A stretch of 64,000 nt of DNA from Xenorhabdus hominickii (GCF_002632725.1 NZ_NJAI01000001.1:577015-641014); one strand, 5' to 3'; positions 40,443 through 52,130 are shown, counted from the stretch's first letter. Made by a program: numbers and translations. The notes: generated by a model not told the origin, from the letters alone.

Positions 40443-41569
40443 AATGTCACCTGATTCTTCCTCAATACTTCGAGAATTCGCTGGCAAGCCTTACCATCAC
40501 CGTAAGGGTTATGGGCATGGCTCATTTGTTGATAAGCAATATCATCCGTCAACAGACGCGTCACTTCTGCAACGATAGTCTGTGTTTCTGTTCCCACCAA
40601 ACGCACTGTACCCGCATCAACGGCTTCAGGTCGTTCAGTGGTATTACGCATGACCAGAACTGGTTTTCCCAGAGAAGGCGCTTCTTCCTGAACGCCACCA
40701 GAATCAGTCAAGATCATGTAGGCATGGTTCATCAAATAGACAAAAGGCAGGTAATCCTGAGGTTTGATAAGGATGACGTTATCAATATCATGCAGAATAC
40801 GCTTAACCGGCTCACTGACATTCGGGTTCAAATGAACAGGATAAACCACCTGAACATCAGGATGAGTTCTGGCGATCTGTGCCAATGCTTCGCAAATACG
40901 CTCAAACCCTCTGCCAAAGCTCTCACGGCGGTGGCCTGTCACCAGAATTATTTTTTTATTCGAATCGATGAAGGGATAAAGTTCAGCAAGCTGCTCATAC
41001 ATGGCTTCATCATTCATGATGCGATCACGTACTGACAGCAGTGCATCAATAACGGTATTGCCCGTAACAAAAATACGGTTTTCCGCAATCGACTCTTTTA
41101 ATAGGTTATTCTGGGAATTCTCTGTCGGCGCAAAATGGTACATTGCCAAATGTCCCGCAATTTTGCGATTGGCTTCCTCCGGCCACGGAGAGTAAAGATC
41201 TCCGGTTCTCAACCCTGCTTCAATATGGCCGACCGGGATATGCTGATAGAATGCAGCCAGACTGGTTGCCATGGTGGTAGTCGTATCACCATGTACCAAT
41301 ACCACGTCAGGCTTAAACTCTTCCAGCACAGGTTTCATGCCTTGTAGGATGCGGCATGTAATATCCGTGAGATCCTGCCCCTTTTGCATGATGTTAAGAT
41401 CAAAATCCGGTGCTATCCCAAACAAGTGCAACACCTGATCCAACATCTCTCTATGCTGGGCGGTAACGCACACTTTTGCGTCAAAGGCAGTATCCTTAGC
41501 CAATGCGTGTACCAACGGCGCCATTTTAATGGCTTCCGGCCGAGTACCAAACACAGTCAACACTTTCAC
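40439..41569 (-). CDS. wecB: UDP-N-acetylglucosamine 2-epimerase WecB
   Basis: The start is GTG at 41569 ([18 protein letters not shown]), which gives 376 residues as in E. coli; the frame is open 31 codons upstream but unlike the family. Motifs: [52 protein letters not shown] and [17 protein letters not shown]. It epimerises UDP-GlcNAc to UDP-ManNAc. AAGAGAG upstream may serve as ribosome-binding site. Confidence 0.96.
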   Translation of the reverse strand: MKVLTVFGTRPEAIKMAPLVHALAKDTAFDAKVCVTAQHREMLDQVLHLFGIAPDFDLNIMQKGQDLTDITCRILQGMKPVLEEFKPDVVLVHGDTTTTMATSLAAFYQHIPVGHIEAGLRTGDLYSPWPEEANRKIAGHLAMYHFAPTENSQNNLLKESIAENRIFVTGNTVIDALLSVRDRIMNDEAMYEQLAELYPFIDSNKKIILVTGHRRESFGRGFERICEALAQIARTHPDVQVVYPVHLNPNVSEPVKRILHDIDNVILIKPQDYLPFVYLMNHAYMILTDSGGVQEEAPSLGKPVLVMRNTTERPEAVDAGTVRLVGTETQTIVAEVTRLLTDDIAYQQMSHAHNPYGDGKACQRILEVLRKNQVTL

Positions 41570-41748
41570 AGTGGCTCTCTTATTTTGTAAATCATTGCTG
41601 ACGTTTCCACGAAAGGGCGTTCTTAACCGCCATTTCCATCCCTGCATCCGCTCAGTAGGCATACCGAATACAGATGACGGAAACAGTCGTTAACTTGTTA
41701 TTACCCTAAATAAAACTGATGAATTATGTAACTGATGAATCATGTGTA

Positions 41749-42810
41749 TTAACTGTCGGGGCGTGGACGCCTTACCAGAGCGACTCCAGCTCCCACCAGC
41801 ATACCAATGGCTCCCCACATAATCATCATGAAAGCACGACGGGGACTGTCTCGATTGACGGGTTCCTCAGGCGTTCTTAGATAGCGGTAAGTCTGGAAAA
41901 CATCTTGCAGAGTTGGGCCGACGTTTAATGTCGTCAGCATCGCCATGTTTTGATCATAATCGATACTGTAATTAGGCCCCGTAGCTTCCAAAGTTTCAAT
42001 CTGAGCCTGCAACAATGGCGTACCCAGCATAAACATTTTAGATTCAGGTAACTCTTCGATAGGGATGCTCGTCTGATTACGGTGAATGCCTTGTTTCTCA
42101 GCTATTTTCAGTGATTGCTGCAAGACATTCAATTCGCGATTGTAAATCACCTTAGCCACAATCTCCTGACGTTTCACCAGCGCTTTCATCGACTGAGTGC
42201 GTGTTGCCCATGCACCTTTAATTTCATTATTCAGGTGAGTGCTCGCGTGTTGATTGGCAAACGCAATATACTTGCGCAGAAGCTGGTTGGCATCAACGGC
42301 CGTTTCTGCCGTCAATTTGATACTGTCATTTAACGCTTTATTGTCATCACGCCGAGTGATCTGAATATTGTTGATCAATTCATCCAGCAATGCGGCATCA
42401 GCTTTAGCCTTCCCTTCCCTGCGCTGTTTGTAATAATCGGAATGAAGCCAAAATTCACGACGGGTATCATACGCCGCAACTTGTGTCATGAATTCTTTAT
42501 ATGCACCATCTGGAATAGTCGGCAATTGTGCTTCTGGAGAAGCATTGATGTGGGTATCCAGATTGCGCATAAACTGTTGTTGTGAATAGTAACTCCCGAG
42601 GTTATTGGTCGTTGGTAAATCCACAACAGCGGTTGTGCTCCACTTTGGCTGCATCAGATAAGATACGCCCAGAGCAACAGCAGCGAAAATCATTGCCAGT
42701 GCAATAATCCATATCTTCCCATACCATAGAGCATGACACAGCGCACGAATATCCAGCTCATGTTCTATAACCGGTTGATCCTGTTTAGATTTCGTTTCTG
42801 AATTTATCAC
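41749..42810 (-). CDS. wzzE: ECA chain-length regulator WzzE
   Basis: I start at GTG 42810 (353 residues, INSETKSKQDQPVIEHELDIR after the initiator) because AAGGGG lies nine bases upstream and the E. coli protein has 348 residues; the frame itself is open 43 codons further into wecA. Two membrane helices flank a periplasmic coiled domain: about 35-55 and, near the C-terminus, MMIMWGAIGMLVGAGVALV. Conserved LRTPEEPVNRDSPRRAF precedes the second helix. It sets ECA modality and helps make cyclic ECA. Confidence 0.94.
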   Translation of the reverse strand: MINSETKSKQDQPVIEHELDIRALCHALWYGKIWIIALAMIFAAVALGVSYLMQPKWSTTAVVDLPTTNNLGSYYSQQQFMRNLDTHINASPEAQLPTIPDGAYKEFMTQVAAYDTRREFWLHSDYYKQRREGKAKADAALLDELINNIQITRRDDNKALNDSIKLTAETAVDANQLLRKYIAFANQHASTHLNNEIKGAWATRTQSMKALVKRQEIVAKVIYNRELNVLQQSLKIAEKQGIHRNQTSIPIEELPESKMFMLGTPLLQAQIETLEATGPNYSIDYDQNMAMLTTLNVGPTLQDVFQTYRYLRTPEEPVNRDSPRRAFMMIMWGAIGMLVGAGVALVRRPRPDS

Positions 42811-42841
42811 TGCACAAAACCCCTTTGATAATTCGATGTCT

Positions 42842-43930
42842 TTAATGCTGGTTTTCTGCCCGACGCATACGGCGTTTACACCGTTTGATAAAACGGGCCA
42901 CCCGCCATGCATGCTTGATGCAATAACCATACAGCACAAATGCGAGCAAGAATAATGCCAACATCATCCACTCTGGAATAAAACTCAATCGATCACCAAT
43001 AATGCCCACTGCCGCCAATAAAGCCGCTGCCACTGTAATCAAGATAAACGCTTGACGGGGTGTAAACCCAGCGCGCATCATCAAATGGTGAATATGCTGG
43101 CGATCCGGAGAAAACGGACTCATTCCTTTACGCAGCCGACGGTACATAATAGCCACCATATCCATCAATGGAATCGCAATGATCCACAATGCTGTTACAG
43201 GGCTAATAGAACGGTTTTCTCCTTGTGTCGATTCGGTGAGTAACCAAATAATGGTGAAACCGATTAAGGTACTGCCCGCATCGCCCATAAATACTTTGAA
43301 ACGTTGACCGAATAGCCCAAGATTGAGAAAGGTATAAGGCAAGATCCCTGCAATAAATGTAAAACACCAAAATGCCAGTGCTGTATTACCATTTTCGTAC
43401 AGCAAAATCCCCAAGGCACCGAAAGAGACACAAGATAATCCCCCCAGCAGACCATCAATACCATCCACCATATTGAAAGCGTTAATGGCCGCCCAGACAG
43501 CGAATAAAGTCACAACATAGCTGAATGGGCCCAATGTCATTTCCCATGGACCAAAAGCATTACCCAAGTTTTCAAGCTTAAGGCCGGCGAAATACATCAT
43601 ACTGATACCCACCAGCGCTTGAATCGTTGCCCGAATCTTCACACTGATATCAAAACGATCATCTAATGCCCCGATAAAGACTAATACCCCAGCACAAATC
43701 AAATATAACCATTTATGAGGTATAAACTCTTTTGTTATAACAAAAGCGAAAAAAAGACCAAAAAAAACAGATATTCCCCCCACCAAAGGCACTAAACCAT
43801 GGTGGCGTTTACGGTAATTCGGTTTATCGACCAGACCTATACTTTTTGCTACTTTGCGTACCACAAACAAAAACGCGAACGAAAATATAAATACGCAAAA
43901 AACTTCGACACTTATACTGGTATTATTCAC
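42842..43930 (-). CDS. wecA: UDP-GlcNAc:undecaprenyl-phosphate GlcNAc-1-phosphate transferase WecA
   Basis: Two starts are possible: ATG 43972 without a ribosome-binding site, or GTG 43930 (362 residues, close to 367 in E. coli) with AGAGAG eight bases upstream; I prefer the latter. About eleven membrane helices; cytoplasmic motifs KPNYRKRHHG, GALDDRFD, NAFNMVDGIDGLLGG, KVFMGDAGST and DRQHIHHLMM are those of WecA. It makes lipid I, the first step of ECA and O-antigen synthesis. First gene of the cluster; its promoter should lie at 43931-44198, where nothing distinctive is seen. Confidence 0.96.
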   Translation of the reverse strand: MNNTSISVEVFCVFIFSFAFLFVVRKVAKSIGLVDKPNYRKRHHGLVPLVGGISVFFGLFFAFVITKEFIPHKWLYLICAGVLVFIGALDDRFDISVKIRATIQALVGISMMYFAGLKLENLGNAFGPWEMTLGPFSYVVTLFAVWAAINAFNMVDGIDGLLGGLSCVSFGALGILLYENGNTALAFWCFTFIAGILPYTFLNLGLFGQRFKVFMGDAGSTLIGFTIIWLLTESTQGENRSISPVTALWIIAIPLMDMVAIMYRRLRKGMSPFSPDRQHIHHLMMRAGFTPRQAFILITVAAALLAAVGIIGDRLSFIPEWMMLALFLLAFVLYGYCIKHAWRVARFIKRCKRRMRRAENQH

Positions 43931-44201
43931 AATAACAACTCTCTGCAAAAATAACGATGGGTCATCTATCATTCATTAACTTATGGATTCTCCAGTCAAT
44001 ACCAAACCCATAAGCTCCCTGTTAATAAGACAGACATCCTGATTTATAAAAATTAACCGATTGGATCATATAAACAGTAGGGCATGCCCAAAAATGATTT
44101 ATCAAACTATTATAAAGCACTCGTTTAAAAAACACGCATTCAATTAATCGAAAAACATGCAAAATACATACCATTTCAAGCTAATAGGATAAATCACCAA
44201 T

Positions 44202-44226
44202 AAAAAACGCCACAAAAACGTGGCGC
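44202..44226 (-). terminator. Rho-independent terminator of rho
   Basis: On the minus strand CGCCAC and GTGGCG pair over a short T-rich loop, then T6. It lies about 50 bases after the rho stop and before the wecA promoter region. Confidence 0.9.
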
Positions 44227-44277
44227 TTTAATGAAATGATTACTTTTTATTTCAGGACGATGAATTCGCTTGCGGCG

Positions 44278-45537
44278 TTATGAGCGTTTCATAAAATCGA
44301 AGAACTCTTCGTTGGTTTTTGTCATAGCTAGTTTGTTGATAAGGAATTCCATCGCATCGATTTCACCCATCGGATGAATGATTTTACGCAGGATCCACAT
44401 CTTCTGCAGCTCATCTTGTGTAGTAAGCAATTCTTCTTTACGTGTACCAGAGCGGTTGTAATCAATGGCTGGGAAAACACGTTTTTCAGCGATCTTACGG
44501 GACAGGTGCAATTCCATGTTACCTGTACCTTTAAATTCTTCGTAAATAACCTCATCCATCTTAGAGCCGGTATCAACCAGCGCTGTAGCAATGATGGTCA
44601 GGCTACCACCTTCTTCTACGTTACGTGCAGCACCAAAGAAACGTTTTGGACGATGTAACGCATTTGCATCCACGCCCCCGGTCAATACTTTACCGGAAGC
44701 AGGAACAACGGTGTTATACGCACGAGCCAGACGGGTAATGGAGTCCAGCAGAATAATAACGTCTTTTTTATGCTCAACCAGACGTTTTGCTTTTTCGATG
44801 ACCATTTCAGCCACTTGAACGTGACGGGAAGCAGGTTCATCAAAGGTTGAAGCAATGACTTCACCTTTTACCAGACGCTGCATTTCGGTAACTTCTTCTG
44901 GACGTTCGTCAATCAGTAGAACCATCAGAACGCAATCTGGGTAGTTGTGGGCGATGTTAGCTGCAATATTTTGCAGCAGCATGGTTTTACCCGCTTTTGG
45001 TGGAGCGACAATCAAGCCACGCTGACCACGACCAATCGGTGCAGCCAGATCCAGAACTCGAGCTGTCAAATCCTCAGTCGAACCATTACCACGTTCCATG
45101 CGCAGACGGTTATTGGCATGAAGTGGAGTCAAGTTTTCAAATAGGATTTTACTGCGGGCGTTTTCAGGTTTATCAAAGTTAACTTCGTTAACTTTCAGCA
45201 GGGCAAAATAGCGTTCACCTTCTTTTGGTGGACGAATTTTCCCTGAAATAGTATCACCGGTACGGAGGTTAAAGCGGCGGATTTGACTAGGGGAAACGTA
45301 GATATCATCGGGACCTGCGAGGTAGGAACTGTCTGCGGAGCGGAGGAAACCAAATCCATCCTGTAATATCTCCAGCACCCCATCTCCGAAAATATCCTCT
45401 CCGCTTTTAGCATGCTGCTTGAGAATAGAAAAAATGATGTCTTGCTTACGCATACGAGCCAGATTTTCCAGCCCCATATTTTCGCCGAGAGTAATCAACT
45501 CAGATACCGGCGTATTCTTTAATTCGGTAAGATTCAT
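44278..45537 (-). CDS. rho: Transcription termination factor Rho
   Basis: The 419-residue protein has the E. coli length. The N-terminal RNA-binding domain starts [19 protein letters not shown] and has the cold-shock-like [23 protein letters not shown] (in two parts, about 60-83). Walker A is PPKAGKT (about 180-186), Walker B VILLLD-type [10 protein letters not shown] (about 260-270). Hexameric RNA translocase that ends transcription. A conserved leader precedes it and probably mediates autoregulation. Confidence 0.99.
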   Translation of the reverse strand: MNLTELKNTPVSELITLGENMGLENLARMRKQDIIFSILKQHAKSGEDIFGDGVLEILQDGFGFLRSADSSYLAGPDDIYVSPSQIRRFNLRTGDTISGKIRPPKEGERYFALLKVNEVNFDKPENARSKILFENLTPLHANNRLRMERGNGSTEDLTARVLDLAAPIGRGQRGLIVAPPKAGKTMLLQNIAANIAHNYPDCVLMVLLIDERPEEVTEMQRLVKGEVIASTFDEPASRHVQVAEMVIEKAKRLVEHKKDVIILLDSITRLARAYNTVVPASGKVLTGGVDANALHRPKRFFGAARNVEEGGSLTIIATALVDTGSKMDEVIYEEFKGTGNMELHLSRKIAEKRVFPAIDYNRSGTRKEELLTTQDELQKMWILRKIIHPMGEIDAMEFLINKLAMTKTNEEFFDFMKRS

Positions 45538-45540
45538 AAT

Positions 45541-45616
45541 GGTGGGTTCTTTAACTCGGGGTATATCTCGAACTATGAACGTGAATGGTATGGCAGCGTT
45601 ATCGATGCCTGTTTAT
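45541..45616 (-). promoter_or_regulatory. Conserved rho mRNA leader
   Basis: The bases just upstream of rho on the minus strand, AAACAGGCATCGATAACG then CTGCCATACCATTCACG and AGTTCGAGATATACCCC, match the E. coli rho leader (from memory) almost throughout. It is known as the region of rho autogenous attenuation. Conservation of non-coding sequence at this level suggests structural or Rho-binding constraint. Confidence 0.8.
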
Positions 45617-45648
45617 TTGTACCAAAAACGAATAACACCTTCTAACAT
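45613..45648 (-). CDS. Possible 11-codon leader ORF upstream of rho
   Basis: ATG at 45648 reads MLEGVIRFWYK and stops at 45613, just before the conserved leader. E. coli has the longer leader peptide RhoL at a similar place but the sequences are unrelated. Translation is unproven and there is no strong ribosome-binding site; the ORF may be chance. Confidence 0.2.
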   Translation of the reverse strand: MLEGVIRFWYK

Positions 45649-46252
45649 ATTAATTTATATTACAAGGTAATAGTTTGAAGTACTCAGATTGATTGCAAAA
45701 TAAGGCTGACAAACTGTCAAAACACGACTGAGATAATAAAGAAACATAGTTAATTTCAATATTAGGAACTATCTCAGCGTAAGCACTATCTCAATGTAAG
45801 CACCGTTTCATTATGAATGTTGTCTTAGTGGGTTCTATACCCAACACAAGAGGATTCAACATAAAAAACGCCTAACAAAAAACATCCAGCTTAAAAAAGA
45901 TGTTCAGCATCAGAACACTATCAGTACACCAAGCTATATACATACTGAGTAATTCGTATATAACCTCAGAAATTTTACCAAATGCGATATGCTATCAGAT
46001 GCTTCAGGTGATCCGGAAATAACAGATTTATCAGACACTACAGATTGTTTAGTATGCAACATGCCTAATGTCAACTCTTTCGATCAATATATGTTAATAA
46101 ATCTCTATATCGAGTAAAGAATTCTCTTATTCAATGCCTCATACAAGCACGTGACCGCTAACTTACCATGCTTCGCAGCGGACGTCTAGCGGTCAATCGG
46201 ATAAATCACTTGATCCGCTAAACGCCCGTAATTACTGTGACCTAACTCTAAA
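45649..46252. other. rho-trxA intergenic region
   Basis: About 600 bases without a supported gene. At 45839-45850 a fragment CTATACCCAACA resembles the end of ERIC elements. An AACATC/GATGTT hairpin with T-rich flanks lies near 45880-45905 and might end transcripts on the minus strand. An inverted repeat lies at 46153-46194. The rho promoter must be in this stretch, with no distinctive boxes seen. Confidence 0.45.
46153..46194. repeat. Inverted repeat downstream of trxA
   Basis: GACCGCTA (46153-46160) and TAGCGGTC (46187-46194) form an 8-bp stem around 26 bases that contain further short complementarity (GCTTCGCAGC). There is no T run, so it is not a classical terminator. It lies about 60 bases beyond the trxA stop. 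Confidence 0.6.
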
Positions 46253-46594
46253 TTAGAGATGTGGCTCCAAAAACTCTTTCAATTGAGTTTTTGACAGGGC
46301 CCCCACTTTTACCGCAGCCTTCTCACCGTCTTTAAATAAAATCAGTGTAGGAATACCGCGAATACCGAATTTTGGTGCTGTTTCTGAGTGATCATCAATA
46401 TTCAGCTTAGCAACAGTCAACTGATCTGCGTATTCTGAAGCAATTTCATTCAAAATAGGCGCCATCATTTTGCAAGGACCGCACCATTCAGCCCAAAACT
46501 CAACCAGAACAATACCGGCTTTTGCCAGTTTGTCTTCGTTGAAGTCACTATCAGTCAGATGAGAGATCTCAGCACTTACAATCTTTTCATTCAT
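46253..46594 (-). CDS. trxA: Thioredoxin 1 TrxA
   Basis: I choose ATG 46594 (113 residues, [15 protein letters not shown]) since TTTGGAG precedes it; the longer frame from 46639 has no support. The redox site is WCGPC (37-41), followed by the cis-Pro loop RGIPTLILF. The product is a general disulfide reductase with thioredoxin reductase. It is divergent from rhlB, as in E. coli. Confidence 0.97.
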   Translation of the reverse strand: MNEKIVSAEISHLTDSDFNEDKLAKAGIVLVEFWAEWCGPCKMMAPILNEIASEYADQLTVAKLNIDDHSETAPKFGIRGIPTLILFKDGEKAAVKVGALSKTQLKEFLEPHL

Positions 46595-46715
46595 TATTTT
46601 GGCTCCAAAAGTAAAATCTTTTTCGGTGTCAGTGTACATTAACCAACATAAGGGTGTCTTTATTTCAGCGGATACACTTTCTTAAAGCAATAGTTAACTG
46701 ATATTCTACCACACT

Positions 46716-47999
46716 ATGAGCAAAACACATTTGACAGAAAAGAAGTTTTCCGACTTCGCATTGCACCCCAAGGTAGTAGAAGCCCTTGATAAAAAGGGAT
46801 TTTCCAACTGTACGCCGATACAGGCGCTAACATTGCCTTTTACTGTCGAAGGCCGAGATGTTGCGGGGCAAGCACAAACCGGAACAGGCAAGACGCTGGC
46901 ATTTCTGACGTCTACTTTTCATTATTTACTAACCCACCCTGCGGCGAAGGAGCGCAAAATCAATCAACCAAGAGCGTTGATTATGGCTCCTACCCGCGAA
47001 TTAGCTGTCCAAATTTATTCTGATGCCGAAGAACTCGCAGCATCCACTGGGTTGAAAATGGGTCTAGCTTACGGCGGCGATGGCTATGATAAGCAACTTA
47101 AGGTGCTGGAATCCGGCGTCGATGTCGTCATTGGCACAACCGGTCGTTTGATCGATTACGCAAAAAATGGGCATATCCATCTTGGTGCCATTCAAGTTGT
47201 CGTACTTGATGAAGCGGATCGTATGTACGATTTAGGATTTATCAAAGATATCCGCTGGCTATTTCGCCGCATCCCTGTTGCCACAGAAAGAATGAATTTG
47301 CTGTTTTCCGCCACCCTATCTTACCGAGTGCGTGAACTGGCTTTCGAACAAATGAATAATCCTGAATATGTGGAAGTGGAGCCTTTACAAAAAACAGGGC
47401 ATCGCATTCAGGAAGAGCTATTTTATCCCTCCAATGAAGAAAAAATGCGTCTGCTACAGACCTTGTTGGAAGAAGAGTGGCCAGATCGCTGTATCATTTT
47501 TGCCAATACCAAACACCGCTGTGAAGATATCTGGGCACATCTGGCTGCCGATGGTCATCGTGTCGGTCTGCTGACGGGTGATGTCGCACAGAAAAAACGC
47601 CTGCGTATTCTCGAAGAATTCAGTCTGGGAAATCTGGATATTCTGGTTGCTACCGATGTTGCCGCTCGTGGGTTACATATTCCATCTGTGACACATGTCT
47701 TTAACTATGACCTGCCGGATGACTGTGAAGATTATGTCCACCGTATTGGTCGAACTGGCCGTGCTGGAGAAAGTGGTCATTCCATCAGTCTGGCATGTGA
47801 AGAGTATGTGTTGAATCTGCCTGCTATTGAAGAGTATATCCAGCATCAAATACCTGTCAGCAAATATAACAGCGATGCACTGCTGAAAGACTTACCAGTA
47901 CCCAAGCGCCGTAACCGTGCACGTTCAGGAGGACATCCACGCCGTACCAATATGCCGCGCCGTGGTAATGCACCGCACAACCGTAAACGTTCAGGCTAA
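46716..47999 (+). CDS. rhlB: DEAD-box RNA helicase RhlB
   Basis: The 427-residue protein has the Q motif [13 protein letters not shown], Walker [21 protein letters not shown] in [16 protein letters not shown] (FSATLSYRV), [10 protein letters not shown] and [13 protein letters not shown]. It ends in the Arg-rich tail [19 protein letters not shown]. RhlB is the degradosome helicase that binds RNase E. It is 23 bases upstream of gppA, probably co-transcribed. Confidence 0.97.
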   Translation: MSKTHLTEKKFSDFALHPKVVEALDKKGFSNCTPIQALTLPFTVEGRDVAGQAQTGTGKTLAFLTSTFHYLLTHPAAKERKINQPRALIMAPTRELAVQIYSDAEELAASTGLKMGLAYGGDGYDKQLKVLESGVDVVIGTTGRLIDYAKNGHIHLGAIQVVVLDEADRMYDLGFIKDIRWLFRRIPVATERMNLLFSATLSYRVRELAFEQMNNPEYVEVEPLQKTGHRIQEELFYPSNEEKMRLLQTLLEEEWPDRCIIFANTKHRCEDIWAHLAADGHRVGLLTGDVAQKKRLRILEEFSLGNLDILVATDVAARGLHIPSVTHVFNYDLPDDCEDYVHRIGRTGRAGESGHSISLACEEYVLNLPAIEEYIQHQIPVSKYNSDALLKDLPVPKRRNRARSGGHPRRTNMPRRGNAPHNRKRSG

Positions 48000-48022
48000 A
48001 TAACATATGCTGGAATAATACT

Positions 48023-49531
48023 ATGCTGAGTTCTTCTTCGCTTTATGCCGCTATTGATTTAGGCTCAAACAGTTTCCATATGCTGGTTGTCCGTGAAGTA
48101 TCCGGTAGTATTCAAGTGGTCACGCGCATTAAACGTAAAGTCAGGCTGGCCGCCGGATTGGATAAAAACAACCAATTATCACAGCAAGCCATGGAACGAG
48201 GATGGCAATGCCTCCGCCTGTTTGCGGAATATTTGCAGGATATCCCTGCCTCACAGATCCGCGTAGTCGCGACAGCAACATTGCGACTTGCAGCAAATTC
48301 CGATGAATTTGTCGGGAAGGCCTGTGAAATATTGGGGAACCCAGTCAAAATCATCAAAGGTGAGGAAGAAGCTCGGCTAATTTACCAAGGTGTTGCCCAT
48401 ACTACTGGAGGGCCTGAAAAGCGTCTCGTTGTGGATATTGGTGGTGGCAGTACCGAATTAGTGACTGGCACTGGCGCACAAGCGACCCAATTATTCAGTC
48501 TTGAAATGGGCTGTGTGACTTGGCTGGAACGCTATTTCAATGATCGTAGCCTGACAGAAGAAAACTTTGCAAAAGCAGAAATGGCGGCTCAGCATATTCT
48601 TGATCCCGTCACGACAACGTTACTTGCTCAGGGTTGGCAGATTTGTGTAGGCGCTTCCGGCACCGTACAGGCACTACAAGAGATCATGATCGCCCAAGGT
48701 ATGGATGAACTGATCACACTGCCGAAATTACAGCAACTTAAATCTAAAGCAATTGAATGCGGTAAGCTGGAAGAACTGGAAATTGATGGTCTGACGTTAG
48801 AACGGGCATTAGTTTTCCCGAGTGGGTTAGCCATCTTAATTGCCATCTTTCAGGCGCTGGGCATCGAAAGCATGACACTGGCAGGTGGAGCATTACGTGA
48901 GGGATTGGTGTACGGGATGCTGGATTTACCGATTGAACAGGATATTCGCGCCCGAACTCTACGCACAGTTCAGCAACGCTTTCATCTGGATATCGAGCAG
49001 GCTCAGCATGTTCAGGAACTGGCCAATCATTTTTTTCAGCAAATTGCCAAATCGTGGGAATTGGATGAACGGTGCCGTGAGTTATTAGGCAGTGCTTGTC
49101 TGCTGCATGAAATCGGCCTGTGTGTCGATTTTCGCCAAGGACCAGCCCACTCAGCTTACTTAATTAGCCATTTGGATCTGCCCGGTTACACTCCGGCACA
49201 AAAGCGTTTGATGGCAATACTGTTGAAAAACCAAAGTGGCACCATCGACTTTGCATCACTCAGTCAGCAAAATGCCCTCCCCTTATTACTAGCACAACGG
49301 CTATGCCGTTTATTGCGCTTAACGATTATCTTCGCCAGCCGTAGACGGGATGATACTTTACCTGCCTTACGGCTACGGGTCGAAAACGAGTCACTGATTA
49401 TCATTCTGCCCTATAAATGGCAAACACAGCACCCACTCAGGGCTGAAGCACTACATCAAGAAATCAAATGGCAAAGCTACATCCAATGGCAGCTATTTAT
49501 TGAAGAGCAGAGTAACTCACATTTAGGATAA
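48023..49531 (+). CDS. gppA: Guanosine-5'-triphosphate,3'-diphosphate phosphatase GppA
   Basis: The 502-residue protein (494 in E. coli) has the Ppx/GppA fold: [15 protein letters not shown] near the start, the phosphate loop [10 protein letters not shown] (about 140-150) and [11 protein letters not shown]. The C-terminal HD-like helical domain includes [11 protein letters not shown]. It turns pppGpp into ppGpp and can hydrolyse polyphosphate. It is convergent with rep, 33 bases apart. Confidence 0.96.
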   Translation: MLSSSSLYAAIDLGSNSFHMLVVREVSGSIQVVTRIKRKVRLAAGLDKNNQLSQQAMERGWQCLRLFAEYLQDIPASQIRVVATATLRLAANSDEFVGKACEILGNPVKIIKGEEEARLIYQGVAHTTGGPEKRLVVDIGGGSTELVTGTGAQATQLFSLEMGCVTWLERYFNDRSLTEENFAKAEMAAQHILDPVTTTLLAQGWQICVGASGTVQALQEIMIAQGMDELITLPKLQQLKSKAIECGKLEELEIDGLTLERALVFPSGLAILIAIFQALGIESMTLAGGALREGLVYGMLDLPIEQDIRARTLRTVQQRFHLDIEQAQHVQELANHFFQQIAKSWELDERCRELLGSACLLHEIGLCVDFRQGPAHSAYLISHLDLPGYTPAQKRLMAILLKNQSGTIDFASLSQQNALPLLLAQRLCRLLRLTIIFASRRRDDTLPALRLRVENESLIIILPYKWQTQHPLRAEALHQEIKWQSYIQWQLFIEEQSNSHLG

Positions 49532-49564
49532 GCAGCGTCATAGCGGATAGGTTTCAGTTGCGGC

Positions 49565-51586
49565 TCAGTTTTTCTGCCCTAGCCCCAAACGTGATTTAAT
49601 ATCCGCAAGGCGCGACTGCCCTTGTTTCATCCGCTCTTCCGCACTTATCACACGTTTGCCCTGTGGCCAGTCCAAATCATCTTGTGGCAATTCAAACAAA
49701 AATCGGCTTGGTTCAGGGCGAATAAGTTCGCCATACTGACGACGCTCTTTGCTGAGAGTGAAAAACAGCTCCCTTCGGGCACGAGTAATACCTACATAAG
49801 CTAGCCGACGCTCTTCCTCAATATTATCTTCATCAATACTGCTTTGATGCGGTAGCAAACCTTCTTCCATCCCCACCAGAAAAACATAAGGAAACTCCAG
49901 CCCCTTGGAAGCGTGTAGTGTCATCAGTTGAATCTGATCCAACTCTTCATCTTCCTCACCGCGCTCCAACATATCCCGCAGAGTAAAACGCGCCACGACT
50001 TGAGAAAGGGTCATGGGTTCATTTAAGTCGTCCCCTTCAAGCATTTCGCTCATCCAAGTGAAAAGTTGATTGACGTTTTTCATTCTCATTTCAGCCGCTT
50101 TTGGGCTGGGTGAGGTTTCATATAGCCAGCTTTCGTAATCCATGCCACGCAGTAAGTCTCGCACAGCCAATAACGGCTCGCGCTCTGTCTGACGGGATAT
50201 TTCATCCATCCAGTGGGTAAAACGTTGCAATGCCGCCAAACCACGTCCGGTCAAATTCTGCTCCAGACCAAGATCAAAACTGGCTTGATATAAGCTTTTG
50301 TTGCGATGTTTCGCCCACTCTCCCAGTTTCTGAACCGTCACCGCCCCGATTTCTCGCCGAGGTGTATTAACGATGCGCAGAAACGCACTGTCATCCTCAG
50401 GATTAGTTAAGACACGCAAATAAGAGAGTAAGTCTTTAATCTCTGGGCGAGAAAAGAACGACGTTCCTCCCGAAATTCGGTAAGGAATGCGATTTTGCAT
50501 CAGCATTTTTTCGAAGATGCGGGATTGGTGATTACCGCGATAAAGAATGGCATAATCTTTATAATCTGTTTTATTGATAAAATGATGAGCGATCAGTTCT
50601 CCCACGACTCGTTCAGCTTCATGATCTTCATTGTTGGCTTCAATCACTCGGAGCAGATCGCCATAACTCAATTCGGAAAACAGCTTCTTCTCAAAAACAT
50701 GCGGATTGTTGGCAATCAAGATATTTGCTGCTTTCAATATCCGCCCTGATGAACGGTAATTTTGTTCCAGCTTAATCACATTTAACTGCGGAAAATCGTC
50801 TTTCAGTAGAATCAAATTCTGTGGACGAGCACCACGCCATGAATAAATAGACTGATCATCATCACCCACGACCGTAAAGCGCGCACGATTCCCCACCAAC
50901 AATTTCACCAATTGATATTGGCTGGTGTTGGTATCCTGATATTCATCCACCAGCAAGTAACGAATTTTATTCTGCCAACGTTCCCTGACTTCTTCATCAC
51001 GCATTAGCAACAATGTTGGCTTAGTAATCAAATCATCAAAATCGAGAACATTGCAGCTGTTCAAATGCAGATCATAACGACGATAACACTCCGCAAATTG
51101 ATGTTCCTGTGAGGAACGAGCTTGACGCATGACCTGTTCAGGTGACAGAAGATCATTCTTCCAGTTGGAAATACTGGAGATCAATTTTTGCAGTAGATCT
51201 TTATCTTCTTCCAGTAAATCAGCAGTGAGATCTTTCAACAATGCCATTTGATCCTGATCGTCAAACAAAGAGAAGTTACTCTTCATACCCAGCGCCTTAT
51301 ATTCACGCTTGACGATTTCCAGACCCAAGGTATGAAATGTCGAGATCATCAACCCTTTGGTTTCCTTGCGCCCCAACGTTTGTGCGACACGTTCTTTCAT
51401 TTCTCGGGCGGCTTTATTGGTGAAGGTCACGGCGGCAATATGGCGAGCTTGGTAACCACAAGCGCGGATCAGGTGAGCAATTTTATTGGTGATCACCCGG
51501 GTTTTACCGGAACCTGCACCCGCCAGAACCAGACAAGGCCCTGTCACGAATTCAACTGCTTGTTGTTGGCTAGGATTTAATCGCAT
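49565..51586 (-). CDS. rep: ATP-dependent DNA helicase Rep
   Basis: The 673-residue protein (E. coli also 673) begins [20 protein letters not shown] and has Walker [52 protein letters not shown] and [16 protein letters not shown]. Rep is the accessory replicative helicase that clears proteins ahead of the fork and binds DnaB through its C-terminus. It stands alone on the minus strand. Confidence 0.98.
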   Translation of the reverse strand: MRLNPSQQQAVEFVTGPCLVLAGAGSGKTRVITNKIAHLIRACGYQARHIAAVTFTNKAAREMKERVAQTLGRKETKGLMISTFHTLGLEIVKREYKALGMKSNFSLFDDQDQMALLKDLTADLLEEDKDLLQKLISSISNWKNDLLSPEQVMRQARSSQEHQFAECYRRYDLHLNSCNVLDFDDLITKPTLLLMRDEEVRERWQNKIRYLLVDEYQDTNTSQYQLVKLLVGNRARFTVVGDDDQSIYSWRGARPQNLILLKDDFPQLNVIKLEQNYRSSGRILKAANILIANNPHVFEKKLFSELSYGDLLRVIEANNEDHEAERVVGELIAHHFINKTDYKDYAILYRGNHQSRIFEKMLMQNRIPYRISGGTSFFSRPEIKDLLSYLRVLTNPEDDSAFLRIVNTPRREIGAVTVQKLGEWAKHRNKSLYQASFDLGLEQNLTGRGLAALQRFTHWMDEISRQTEREPLLAVRDLLRGMDYESWLYETSPSPKAAEMRMKNVNQLFTWMSEMLEGDDLNEPMTLSQVVARFTLRDMLERGEEDEELDQIQLMTLHASKGLEFPYVFLVGMEEGLLPHQSSIDEDNIEEERRLAYVGITRARRELFFTLSKERRQYGELIRPEPSRFLFELPQDDLDWPQGKRVISAEERMKQGQSRLADIKSRLGLGQKN

Positions 51587-51666
51587 ACTGTTTCGAAGGT
51601 TATATCAAGATAAATATCAGGGGTAGGAAGCTTAGCAGAAAGCGGGACAGGGGGGCGGTTTTCTTT

Positions 51667-51720
51667 GTTACCCAATAGATTTCAGATTGCATTGAGGCAG
51701 CTTGAAAGATGAAGCGTATA
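51667..51720. repeat. ERIC-like repeat, short version
   Basis: TTACCCAATAGATTTCAG, then GATTGCATTGAGGCAGCTTG and AAAGATGAAGCGTATA: both outer arms of the ERIC-type element with the centre missing. It lies upstream of rep. Confidence 0.75.
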
Positions 51721-51821
51721 AACTGATTATTTAACATATAGAATATATCCACCTACACCAGTCGTTTATTTTCAAGCAATATTTGAAAAATATTGGAGTC
51801 AATCACAGTAAAAGGGAATAC

Positions 51822-52130
51822 GTGCAAATACTTTTCGCACAAAATTATATGCCGTTATTTTTAGTTGTCCTCTATGTCATTACAGGATTAAAATTATTTA
51901 GCAAAAAAATATCTCTTTACGCATTCCTCTCCTCATTAATACTGTTCACTAGTTTTTATGAAAATAAGGATTACCCTATATCTATAGTCATTATCATCTC
52001 CGCCCCTTTATTATTTGTTACATTCTCAATAATATTTAAAATTGTCAGCATGAAAAGCAGAGAAATTACTTATTATTCATTACGCTGCTGGATAATGATA
52101 ACGGAAAATCAAATAAAAAATTTCATTTAA
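51822..52130 (+). CDS. Small hypothetical membrane protein
   Basis: GTG at 51822, five bases after AAAGGG, gives 102 residues (VQILFAQNYMPLFLVVL); the frame is open to a TTG at 51783. Three hydrophobic stretches are seen: PLFLVVLYVITGLKLF, LYAFLSSLILFTSF and ISIVIIISAPLLFVTFSII. I do not recognise a family. Base composition is strongly AT-rich, unlike the neighbouring rep and amidohydrolase genes, which hints at acquisition or relaxed constraint. It may be an orphan gene of the lineage; it could also be spurious. Confidence 0.45.
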   Translation: MQILFAQNYMPLFLVVLYVITGLKLFSKKISLYAFLSSLILFTSFYENKDYPISIVIIISAPLLFVTFSIIFKIVSMKSREITYYSLRCWIMITENQIKNFI

